Made by a program: the position numbers and the translations under genes | Notes under the pieces: model-generated | What the model saw: the letters and a program-made list of their open reading frames with translations, nothing else | Told to the model about the DNA's origin: nothing | The model's database searches: none | Part shown: positions 7,158 through 13,743 of the stretch, one piece after another | Numbering within the stretch: position 1 is the stretch's first letter | How the letters are laid out: every line of letters begins with the position of its first letter | Source: RGIG4576 sp964536025 | Lineage (GTDB): Bacteria > Bacteroidota > Bacteroidia > Bacteroidales > Muribaculaceae | Length of the DNA stretch: 21,599 bases | NCBI GenBank assembly: GCA_964536025.1 | Contig: CAZHXA010000033.1 | Span: 1 to 21,599, forward strand | Direction: 5' to 3'

Positions 7158-8451
7158 TACAAACTTCTCCTATTAAATCAAAAGGCAGTGCTTCACACAC
7201 TTTTACGTTATAAAATTCTCCTATTTCAAGCGATTCTGTTTTTTTTACAAGAACTTCAGGATCAACATCAGGTGAATCAAATTCAGTTCTACCTATATAA
7301 TAATCACCTTCTTCCCTGTCTATTACAACTCGCAACGTTTTACCTATCTTATTTTCATTACATTCAAGCGACACGCTTTCCTGAATATCCATAATTTCTG
7401 ATAAACGTTGCTCCTTTATATCTTGAGGAATTGAATCTTCATAATGCTTTGCTGCGTAGGTGCCTTCTTCTTCACAATATGCAAAAGCTCCCATACGCTC
7501 AAATCGAGCCGTTCTAACAAACTCTTTTAATTCATTAAATTCATTCTCACCTTCTCCTGGGAAGCCAACCATCAAAGTTGTACGAATATGTATTCCGGGA
7601 ACTTCTCTTCTTATTCGTTCCAACAAGGACAATGTTTCGTCTTTATTGATTCTACGACACATATTACTCAACACTTTGTCACTTATGTGTTGCAAAGCAA
7701 TATCAAGATATTTACATACATTTTTATGTCGTGCCATTACTGGTAAAACCTCATAAGGGAATTGTGCCGGATAAGCATAGTGCAATCTTATCCACTCAAC
7801 GCCCTCTATTTGAGCAATTTTATCGACCAAATCAGGGAGCATCATTTTACCATATAAATCAACACCATAAGAAGATAAATCTTGTGCTATTATATTAAAT
7901 TCCTTAACACCTTTTTTAACCAAGTCTTTTACTTCTTCCAATAATTGTTCCATTGGAATAGACGTATGACGACCTGTTATGAGAGGTATTGCACAAAAAG
8001 CACAAAAACGATTACAACCTTCCGATATTTTTAAATATGCATAATGAGAAGGTGTTGTTAAAACCCTTTCATATGGTTTTGTTGGAGGTAACTTGTGTTT
8101 CAAATCTGTTATAAGATTATCCCAATCAAATTTGCCATAATACTTATCAACCTCAGGAATTTCATCTTCAAGTTCAGCAAGATATCGTTCAGACAAACAT
8201 CCCATTACATATAAATAACGAATTTGCTTATCTTTTTTTGCCTGAACATATTCCAATATTGTATTTATTGACTCTTCTTTTGCATCGCCAATAAATCCAC
8301 ACGTATTGATTACGACCACTTCACCACACACATTATCTGAATCGTGTGCAACTTCATATCCTAAATCTTGGAAACGCTTCAATAATCGTTCCGAATCCAC
8401 AAGATTTTTGGAACAACCAAGAGTTATAACATCTATTCTATTTCTTTTCAT
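7150..8451 (-). CDS. rimO: Ribosomal protein S12 methylthiotransferase RimO
   Basis: This radical-SAM enzyme adds a methylthio group to the conserved aspartate of ribosomal protein S12. The 433-residue protein has three domains. The N-terminal UPF0004 domain carries cluster cysteines at 13 (LGCSKN), 51 (NTCGF) and 85 (MGCLSE). The radical-SAM domain carries CNRFCAFC (Cys146, 150, 153). A C-terminal TRAM-like domain lies at about 370-430. GCSKNLVDSE and the NTCGFI form distinguish RimO from the tRNA enzyme MiaB. The start is the ATG at 8451; an upstream in-frame TTG at 8466 would add five residues unlike the family. It lies 73 bp downstream of ftsY, matching the ftsY-rimO pair that I recall as common in Bacteroidales, and overlaps menF by 8 nt. 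Confidence 0.93.
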   Translation of the reverse strand: MKRNRIDVITLGCSKNLVDSERLLKRFQDLGYEVAHDSDNVCGEVVVINTCGFIGDAKEESINTILEYVQAKKDKQIRYLYVMGCLSERYLAELEDEIPEVDKYYGKFDWDNLITDLKHKLPPTKPYERVLTTPSHYAYLKISEGCNRFCAFCAIPLITGRHTSIPMEQLLEEVKDLVKKGVKEFNIIAQDLSSYGVDLYGKMMLPDLVDKIAQIEGVEWIRLHYAYPAQFPYEVLPVMARHKNVCKYLDIALQHISDKVLSNMCRRINKDETLSLLERIRREVPGIHIRTTLMVGFPGEGENEFNELKEFVRTARFERMGAFAYCEEEGTYAAKHYEDSIPQDIKEQRLSEIMDIQESVSLECNENKIGKTLRVVIDREEGDYYIGRTEFDSPDVDPEVLVKKTESLEIGEFYNVKVCEALPFDLIGEVCNG

Positions 8452-8524
8452 ACACAAGCTATACAATAAAATAAATTTTAGTTTTCAAAATGTTGCTGAT
8501 ACGTAAATCAAGCCTATTTTGAAT

Positions 8525-9481
8525 TTACTTTCCAAAAAGAGAGCGTACGAATTCTTCTTTTCTAAAGACTTGCAGATGTTCAACCCCTTCTCCAAGACCT
8601 ATATATTTTACTGGTATTTTGAATTGATCACTTATACCTATAACCACCCCACCCTTTGCGGTTCCATCAAGTTTTGTGATAGCTAATTCATTAACTTCGG
8701 TTGCAGCAACAAATTGCTTTGCTTGTTCAAATGCATTTTGCCCTGTTGAACCATCAAGTACAAGCAAAACTTCATGAGGAGCTCCTGAAACAACCTTCTG
8801 CATTACATTTTTAATTTTGGTAAGCTCATCCATAAGCCCTTTCTTGTTATGTAATCGTCCGGCAGTATCAATAATTACAACATCGGCATTATTTGCCTTA
8901 GCTGATGAAACTGTGTCATAAGCAACCGATGCCGGGTCACTTCCCATTTTCTGTTTTATCACAGGAACGCCAACTCTTTCTCCCCAAATATCCAATTGTT
9001 CAACGGCAGCGGCACGAAATGTATCGGCGGCACCAAGCACAACTTTATTACCAGCCTTTTTGAATTGATATGCGAGTTTTCCTATTGTTGTAGTTTTACC
9101 TACACCATTAACCCCCACTACCATTATGACATACGGCTTTTTATCTGAAGGTACAACAAAATCTTCTCCATTTTCAAGATTATTTTCTGCAAGGAGTTCA
9201 GTTATCTCTTCACAAAGCAAGTCATTCAGTTCAGCTGAATCCACATATTTATCACGTGCAACACGAGCTTGTATACGTTCCAAAATTTTTAATGTAGTTT
9301 CAACTCCGACATCAGATGTTATAAACACTTCTTCCAGATTATCTAAAACATCATCATCGATTTTAGATTTTCCGGCAACTGCACGTTTAATTTTATCAAA
9401 AAAACCTTCTTTAGTCTTTGACAATCCTTGATCTAATGTTTCCTTTTTCTCCTTTGAAAAAAACTTGCTGAAAAATCCCAT
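8525..9481 (-). CDS. ftsY: Signal recognition particle receptor FtsY
   Basis: FtsY is the membrane-associated GTPase that receives SRP-bound ribosomes and passes them to the Sec translocon. The 318-residue protein has a short N-terminal region with a likely membrane-binding amphipathic helix (MGFFSKFFSKEKK) rather than the long acidic A domain of E. coli. An N helical bundle (about 20-100) and the G domain follow. GTPase motifs are GVNGVGKT (123-130), DTFRAAA (153-159), DTAGR (205-209) and TKLDG (269-273), with the closing GLGEG near 300. It is first in the minus-strand group ftsY-rimO-menF and divergent from rplM. Confidence 0.95.
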   Translation of the reverse strand: MGFFSKFFSKEKKETLDQGLSKTKEGFFDKIKRAVAGKSKIDDDVLDNLEEVFITSDVGVETTLKILERIQARVARDKYVDSAELNDLLCEEITELLAENNLENGEDFVVPSDKKPYVIMVVGVNGVGKTTTIGKLAYQFKKAGNKVVLGAADTFRAAAVEQLDIWGERVGVPVIKQKMGSDPASVAYDTVSSAKANNADVVIIDTAGRLHNKKGLMDELTKIKNVMQKVVSGAPHEVLLVLDGSTGQNAFEQAKQFVAATEVNELAITKLDGTAKGGVVIGISDQFKIPVKYIGLGEGVEHLQVFRKEEFVRSLFGK

Positions 9482-9507
9482 GAGCTATCTAAATTTAAAT
9501 TTAAATA

Positions 9508-9515
9508 CAAAATTA
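9508..9515 (-). promoter_or_regulatory. Candidate -7 element of the ftsY promoter
   Basis: TAATTTTG read on the minus strand (9515 to 9508) matches the core TAnnTTTG and lies about 27 nt before the ftsY ATG. No good -33 TTTG is seen at the proper distance, so this is a moderate call. Confidence 0.4.
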
Positions 9516-9597
9516 ATAATTTTTCACGGATATAATATCATATACCATCATATTTCAATAAATTTTAATTTTTATAAAAAAATAAACCGCTAACACA

Positions 9598-9627
9598 TTG
9601 CTGATTAAAATATTTTTTGTACTTTTG
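9598..9627 (+). promoter_or_regulatory. Promoter of the rplM-rpsI-rpsB-tsf operon
   Basis: TTG (9598-9600, in context CATTG) is separated by exactly 19 nt from TACTTTTG (9620-9627), a textbook Bacteroidetes -33/-7 pair. The expected start near 9633 gives a leader of about 105 nt before the GTG start of rplM. Confidence 0.75.
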
Positions 9628-9632
9628 CAAGC

Positions 9633-9738
9633 CGATTATATCCAAATTATTAAGCACTTACGGACACAAGGAAACTTTTGGCCGAGTTTAATTTGTGTTA
9701 CGAGGTAAATTAATTAACTATTAATCAGGAATTTAAAA
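9633..9738 (+). promoter_or_regulatory. Structured rplM leader, candidate ribosomal-protein autoregulatory element
   Basis: The leader contains a two-part hairpin. The outer arms ACACAA (9664-9669) and TTGTGT (9693-9698) enclose the inner arms AAAC (9672-9675) and GTTT (9686-9689), with a small internal loop and a TTTTGGCCGA apical loop. A leader of about 100 nt in front of a ribosomal-protein operon is the usual place for feedback by an encoded protein (L13 or another operon product). I cannot assign it to a named RNA family from sequence alone. A weak AGGA lies about 10 nt before the GTG. Confidence 0.45.
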
Positions 9739-10218
9739 GTGGATACTTTAAGTTACAAAACAATTTCAGTAAAAGCTGAAAACGCTCAAAAAGAATGGGT
9801 AGTAGTTGATGCTACCGACCAAGTTTTGGGTCGCCTTTGTGCAAAGGTTGCTAAAATCGTTCGTGGCAAATATAAGCCATGTTACACTCCTCACGTAGAT
9901 TGTGGAGACAATGTAATCATCATCAACGCAGATAAAGTAGTTTTAACCGGAAACAAATGGAATGATCGTGTATATTTTTCATACACAGGTTATCCTGGTG
10001 GACAACGTTCAGCTACTCCTGCTATCTTGAAGATGAAAGCAGAAACATACAAGCTAAAAGCTGGTATCAATCCATTATTCGTTAAAGTTCTTAAAGGTAT
10101 GCTACCAAAGAATCGTCTTGGAGCTCAACTTATTAAGAATGTACATGTATATAATGGTTCAGAGCACCCACACGAAGCTCAAAACCCAAAAGTAATTGAC
10201 ATCAACAAACTTAAATAA
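9739..10218 (+). CDS. rplM: 50S ribosomal protein L13 (uL13)
   Basis: L13 is an early-assembling protein of the large subunit. The 159-residue product shows family hallmarks: WVVVDATDQVLGRL, then GKYKPCYTPHVDCGDNVIIINADKVVLTG, YFSYTGYPGG, KGMLPKN, and a C-terminal YNGSEHPHEAQNP. The start is GTG at 9739: the deduced N-terminus MDTLSYKTIS matches the Bacteroidales form, and no ATG lies nearby in frame. It is first in the operon, 9 bp before rpsI. It is likely regulated by the structured leader upstream. Confidence 0.97.
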   Translation: MDTLSYKTISVKAENAQKEWVVVDATDQVLGRLCAKVAKIVRGKYKPCYTPHVDCGDNVIIINADKVVLTGNKWNDRVYFSYTGYPGGQRSATPAILKMKAETYKLKAGINPLFVKVLKGMLPKNRLGAQLIKNVHVYNGSEHPHEAQNPKVIDINKLK

Positions 10219-10227
10219 GATTGAAGT

Positions 10228-10614
10228 ATGGAACAAATTAATGCAGTAGGACGCCGTAAAGCGGCTATCGCTCGCGTATTCGTAACAGAAGGTAAAGGCG
10301 AGATCACTATCAACAAACGCTCACTTGAGACATATTTCCCATCTTCAATTCTTCAATTCATCGTTAAGCAGCCTTTGGCTCTTCTTGATGTTGTTGGTAA
10401 ATATGATATCAAAGTAAACCTATGCGGTGGCGGTTATAAAGGACAAGCAGAAGCTCTTCGCTTAGGTATTGCTCGTGCATTGGTTAAGATTAATGCCGAA
10501 GACAAATCAGCTCTTCGTGCTGCAGGATTCGTTACTCGCGACCCACGTGCCGTTGAACGTAAGAAACCTGGTCAACCTAAAGCTCGTAAAAGATTCCAAT
10601 TCAGCAAACGTTAA
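10228..10614 (+). CDS. rpsI: 30S ribosomal protein S9 (uS9)
   Basis: S9 is a small-subunit head protein whose C-terminal tail reaches the P-site tRNA. The 128-residue product begins MEQINAVGRRKAAIARVF and has the conserved GGGYKGQAEALRLGIARAL segment. It ends in the basic tail ARKRFQFSKR, whose terminal Lys-Arg is typical. It follows rplM by 9 bp, the classic L13-S9 pair. A 113-bp gap with a strong hairpin separates it from rpsB. Confidence 0.97.
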   Translation: MEQINAVGRRKAAIARVFVTEGKGEITINKRSLETYFPSSILQFIVKQPLALLDVVGKYDIKVNLCGGGYKGQAEALRLGIARALVKINAEDKSALRAAGFVTRDPRAVERKKPGQPKARKRFQFSKR

Positions 10615-10656
10615 TATTTCTTTTGCTGAAAAAAGAATATCAGTGTTTAGTATCCA

Positions 10657-10692
10657 AATCAAGCCGATCCTACATATGGCTACGGCTTGATT
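10657..10692 (+). promoter_or_regulatory. Hairpin in the rpsI-rpsB gap, candidate S2 leader element
   Basis: AATCAAGCCG (10657-10666) pairs perfectly with CGGCTTGATT (10683-10692), a 10-bp stem with a 16-nt loop. The loop holds a possible inner CC/GG pair (10669-10670 with 10678-10679). No U-run follows, so it is not an intrinsic terminator. It lies 35 nt before the rpsB ATG in a gap with no recognisable promoter. It may be an autoregulatory site for S2 or an RNA processing site. Confidence 0.5.
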
Positions 10693-10727
10693 GAATTAAG
10701 TTGAATGTAAACAAAAAGAAAATTAAA

Positions 10728-11549
10728 ATGGCAACTCCAACATTTGAACAATTATTAGAAGCAGGATGTCACTTTGGACACCTAAAGCGTAAATGGAATC
10801 CTGCAATGGCTCCTTATATTTTCATGGAGCGCAATGGTATCCACATCATTGACCTATATAAAACAAGTGCAAAACTTTCTGAAGCAGCTGCGGCTCTAAA
10901 GAACATTGCTAAAGCAGGTAAAAAAGTTCTTTTCGTAGCTACTAAAAAACAAGCTAAGCAAGTTATTGCAGATAAGGCATCTTCTGTAAACATGCCTTAT
11001 GTTATCGAACGCTGGCCGGGCGGTATGCTTACCAACTTCCCAACAATCCGTAAGGCTGTTAAGAAGATGGCAACTATCGATAAAATGACAAAAGACGGAA
11101 CTTTTGACAACTTGTCAAAACGCGAAAAACTTCAAATTTCACGTCAACGTGCAAAACTTGAAAAGAACCTTGGTTCTATCGCTGACTTGAATCGTCTTCC
11201 ATCTGCTCTATTTGTAGTTGACGTTATGAAAGAACATATCGCTGTTGCTGAAGCTACTCGTTTAGGTATTCCTGTGTTCGGTATCGTTGATACAAATTCA
11301 GACCCTTCAAGCGTAGACTTTGCTATCCCGGCAAACGATGACGCATCTAAGTCTATTGAACTTATCCTTGCCACAGTATGTGAAGCAATGGCTGAAGGTT
11401 TGGAAGAACGCAAAGTAGAAAAGGTAGACAGCAAAGAAGCTGAAGAAGCTGCTGCACCTAAAGCAAAGCGTACACGCGTAGGTCGTCGTAAAGCAAATGA
11501 AGAAGAAGCTCCTGCAGCTGAAGAAACAGCAACAGAAGAAGCAGAATAA
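10728..11549 (+). CDS. rpsB: 30S ribosomal protein S2 (uS2)
   Basis: S2 joins the small subunit late and contacts S1 where present. The protein has 273 residues from the ATG at 10728 (MATPTFEQLLEAGCHFGH). An in-frame TTG at 10701 would add nine lysine-rich residues outside the conserved start. Conserved segments are GCHFGHLKRKWNPAMAPYIF, IIDLYKT, RWPGGMLTNFPTIRKA, LPSALFVVDV and GIPVFGIVDTNSDPSSVDFAIPANDDA. The C-terminal 50 residues form a low-complexity Ala/Glu/Lys/Arg tail, which lengthens it beyond the E. coli protein (241). It precedes tsf by 25 bp, the near-universal rpsB-tsf pair. Confidence 0.97.
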   Translation: MATPTFEQLLEAGCHFGHLKRKWNPAMAPYIFMERNGIHIIDLYKTSAKLSEAAAALKNIAKAGKKVLFVATKKQAKQVIADKASSVNMPYVIERWPGGMLTNFPTIRKAVKKMATIDKMTKDGTFDNLSKREKLQISRQRAKLEKNLGSIADLNRLPSALFVVDVMKEHIAVAEATRLGIPVFGIVDTNSDPSSVDFAIPANDDASKSIELILATVCEAMAEGLEERKVEKVDSKEAEEAAAPKAKRTRVGRRKANEEEAPAAEETATEEAE

Positions 11550-11574
11550 ATAACCCCTATAATAGATTAAAATT

Positions 11575-12570
11575 ATGGCAGTTACAATGGCAGAAATCAG
11601 CAAGCTTCGTCAAATGACAGGTGCTGGTATGATGGATTGCAAAAAGGCTTTAACTGAAGCTAATAATGATCTTGATGCAGCTATCGAGATTCTTCGCAAA
11701 AAAGGTCAAGCTGTTGCAGCAAAACGTGAAGACCGTAACGCATCAGAAGGTTGCGTTGTGGCTCAATCAACAGGCGATTATGCAGCAGTTGTAGCTCTTA
11801 ATTGTGAAACCGATTTCGTTGGTAAAAACGAAGGTTTTGTAAACCTTACTAAATCAATTCTTGCTGCAGCTATCGCTGCTAAAGCTAAATCAATTGACGA
11901 AGTTAAGGCTTTAGAAATCAATGGAACAAAAATTGCTGATCTTATTACAGAAGAATCAGGAAAGACCGGCGAAAAAATGGAACTTGGTGCATTTGAATAT
12001 GTAGAAGCTCCTGCTACTATAGCTTACAATCACTTCGGAAACAAACTTGCTACTCTTGTAGCATTCAATAAAGCCGGAATTGACGAACAAGTTTACAAAA
12101 ACGTTGCAATGCAAGTTGCAGCAATGAACCCACTTGCAGTTGATGAATGTGATGTAGCTGAAGACGTTAAAGAAAAAGAAATCGCTGTAGCTATTGAAAA
12201 AACAAAAGCAGAACAAGTACAAAAAGCAGTTGAAGCAGCTTTAAAGAAAGCCGGTATCAACCCTGCTCACGTTGACAGCGAAGACCATATGGAAAGTAAT
12301 AAAGCTAAAGGCTGGTTAACTGAAGAAGATGTTGCTAAGGCTAAAGAAATCATCGCTACAGTTTCAGCTGAAAAAGCAGCTAACTTACCGGAAGCTATGA
12401 TTCAAAACATTGCTAAGGGTCGTCTTGGAAAATTCTTGAAAGAAGTTTGCTTGTTGAACCAAGAAGATGTTACTGGTGAAGACAAAAAGACTGTACGCGA
12501 AACATTGAAAGCTGTAGATGCCGACTTAAAGGTTCTTGCATTCAAACGCGTAAACTTGAATGTAGACTAA
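11575..12570 (+). CDS. tsf: Elongation factor Ts (EF-Ts)
   Basis: EF-Ts is the GDP-release factor for EF-Tu. The 331-residue protein starts MAVTMAEISKLRQMTGAGMMDCKKAL, the UBA-like N-terminal domain that binds EF-Tu. The TDF motif follows at CETDFV (77-82), the region that disturbs the EF-Tu Mg site. Two core subdomains and a coiled region occupy about 150-290. The length is greater than E. coli EF-Ts (283) because of extra residues in the central region, as usual for Bacteroidetes. It is last in the ribosomal operon and is followed 20 bp later by a strong terminator. Confidence 0.97.
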   Translation: MAVTMAEISKLRQMTGAGMMDCKKALTEANNDLDAAIEILRKKGQAVAAKREDRNASEGCVVAQSTGDYAAVVALNCETDFVGKNEGFVNLTKSILAAAIAAKAKSIDEVKALEINGTKIADLITEESGKTGEKMELGAFEYVEAPATIAYNHFGNKLATLVAFNKAGIDEQVYKNVAMQVAAMNPLAVDECDVAEDVKEKEIAVAIEKTKAEQVQKAVEAALKKAGINPAHVDSEDHMESNKAKGWLTEEDVAKAKEIIATVSAEKAANLPEAMIQNIAKGRLGKFLKEVCLLNQEDVTGEDKKTVRETLKAVDADLKVLAFKRVNLNVD

Positions 12571-12590
12571 TTTAACATCGTTTTCATACT

Positions 12591-12628
12591 AATAAGCTGT
12601 CTCTTTTGGAGGCAGCTTATTTTTTTAT
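12591..12628 (+). terminator. Intrinsic terminator after tsf
   Basis: AATAAGCTGTCTC (12591-12603) pairs with GAGGCAGCTTATT (12609-12621) over 13 bp, with one G-U pair and a TTTTG loop. A run of T (12620-12626) then TATCTTATTTT follows. It ends the rplM-rpsI-rpsB-tsf transcript. Confidence 0.9.
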
Positions 12629-12675
12629 CTTATTTTCCATTAAAAACATCTCACACAAAATATTCAACATATCAG

Positions 12676-12705
12676 TTTGTTAATAAAATATATTTCTTAA
12701 CTTTG
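12676..12705 (+). promoter_or_regulatory. Promoter of the deoxyaminosugar cassette
   Basis: TTTG (12676-12679) and TAACTTTG (12698-12705) are separated by 18 nt, a good Bacteroidetes promoter. Transcription would start near 12711, leaving an unusually long leader of about 165 nt before the first gene. The leader holds a hairpin at 12795-12819 and a 12-codon reading frame at 12772-12810 (MKIIIHNLWLKC). Confidence 0.7.
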
Positions 12706-12794
12706 TATAAATAGTAAAAACGTATTTATATCGTTATATAATAAGAAACATTGGCTTTATAGGTACTTATTATGAAAATAATCATTCATAATTT

Positions 12795-12819
12795 ATGGTT
12801 AAAATGTTAATTTTACCAT
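12795..12819 (+). promoter_or_regulatory. Inverted repeat in the leader of the sugar cassette
   Basis: ATGG-T-TAAAAT (12795-12805) pairs with ATTTTACCAT (12810-12819) around the loop GTTA, a 10-bp stem with one bulged T. No U-run follows. It could be an operator-like palindrome or a leader hairpin; nothing in the sequence decides. Confidence 0.35.
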
Positions 12820-12875
12820 TATTAGACACCATAGTTCTAAATCGGTAACCCATCTAATATAAAACGACCGAAAAA

Positions 12876-13298
12876 ATGGCATTTAAAGAAGCAAAAATAA
12901 TAGACTTACCTAAAATTTGCGACCCTCGCGGAAACTTATCTTTCATAGAGGGAAATAATCATATTCCATTTAAAATTGAGCGTACTTACTGGATATATGA
13001 CGTTCCCGGGGGTAAAACCCGAGACGGACACGCATTTCTCACCCAAGAAGAATTCATCGTTGCTCTTTCAGGCAGTTTTGATGTAGTATTAAACGACGGT
13101 AAAGGAAATAAAACGATTCATCACATGTCTCGTTCTTATTTTGGCTTATACGTTCCACCTATGACATGGAGAGAACTTATTAATTTTTCAACCAATTCTG
13201 TAGCTGTCGTCCTTTCATCAACAAAATATGACGCCGATGACTACATTGAAGATTTTGAACAATTCAAAGCCTTAGTTAATAATGAAAACGACAAATAA
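12876..13298 (+). CDS. FdtA/QdtA-type sugar 3,4-ketoisomerase-like cupin, divergent copy
   Basis: The 140-residue protein is a WxcM/FdtA-type cupin. Known members convert dTDP-4-keto-6-deoxyglucose to a 3-keto sugar for later amination. Seen here are the family opening DPRGNLSFIE (16-25), YDVPGG (41-46), the metal-free cupin core EFIVALSGSFDVVLNDG, and YFGLYVPPMTWRE. The family active-site stretch is usually R-G-x-H-x-H. Here it reads R49-D-G-H52-A-F54, so the second histidine is phenylalanine and the glycine is aspartate. The fold is kept but the chemistry may be changed or lost. It overlaps the next, canonical copy by 17 nt, so the two are made together and may form a mixed dimer. Fuc3N and Qui3N types cannot be told apart by eye. 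Confidence 0.75.
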   Translation: MAFKEAKIIDLPKICDPRGNLSFIEGNNHIPFKIERTYWIYDVPGGKTRDGHAFLTQEEFIVALSGSFDVVLNDGKGNKTIHHMSRSYFGLYVPPMTWRELINFSTNSVAVVLSSTKYDADDYIEDFEQFKALVNNENDK

Positions 13299-13737
13299 CA
13301 ACACTCATGCTACATCAAGTTTAAATGATTGCCGTCTTATCACATTAAACAAGCATCATCATGAAAACGGCAATCTTACAGTAGTTGAAAATTGCCAAGA
13401 AATACCCTTTGACATCAAACGCATATATTATATATATGATGTTCCGGGTGGTATCGAACGTGGCGGACACTCACACTATGAATGTGAACGCGTATTAGTG
13501 GCTGCAAGTGGCAGTTTCAACGTAACTATAACTGATGGCGTTGATTCAATAACATACACATTAAATCGCTCCAATATGGGATTATATATAGCTCCCGGTA
13601 TTTGGCTCACACTTAATAATTTTTCTTCCGGTTCTGTTGTACTTGCCATTGCATCACAAGAATATGATCCGAATGACTATGTCCGCGATTTTAATGAATT
13701 TTTATCTCTAACTGCAAATAAACGAAATAACGACTAA
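13282..13737 (+). CDS. FdtA/QdtA-type sugar 3,4-ketoisomerase
   Basis: The 151-residue cupin is paralogous to the upstream gene. It shares IYDVPGG, AASGSFNVTITDG, NMGLYIAPGIWL and YDPNDYVRDFNEF. It keeps the usual active-site pattern R60-G-G-H63-S-H65, with two histidines, so it is the likely catalytically normal 3,4-ketoisomerase acting on dTDP-4-keto-6-deoxyglucose. The first 17 or so residues (Asn/Thr/Ser-rich) are extra relative to the family. The ATG at 13282 lies inside the end of the upstream gene (17-nt overlap), which points to translational coupling. The aminotransferase starts 6 bp after its stop. Product stereochemistry (galacto, FdtA; or gluco, QdtA) is unresolved. Confidence 0.82.
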   Translation: MKTTNNNTHATSSLNDCRLITLNKHHHENGNLTVVENCQEIPFDIKRIYYIYDVPGGIERGGHSHYECERVLVAASGSFNVTITDGVDSITYTLNRSNMGLYIAPGIWLTLNNFSSGSVVLAIASQEYDPNDYVRDFNEFLSLTANKRNND

Positions 13738-13743
13738 CCAACA

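Noticed and set aside
8452..8466. TTG start for rimO adding five residues
   Set aside because: The residues before the ATG at 8451 are not part of the family; MKRNRIDVITLGC is the normal start.
8484..8523. Inverted repeat TTCAAAAT/ATTTTGAA between ftsY and rimO
   Set aside because: It is AT-rich, with a 24-nt loop, partly at the ftsY end, and no U-run; too weak to call.
10701..10727. TTG start for rpsB adding nine residues
   Set aside because: The conserved S2 start is MATPTFEQLLEAG at 10728; the added stretch is a lysine/asparagine-rich artefact.
11307..11603. Minus-strand frames opposite rpsB and tsf rich in Phe, Cys and Ser
   Set aside because: They are antisense shadows of the Glu/Lys/Ala-rich coding sequence, with no promoter or homology.
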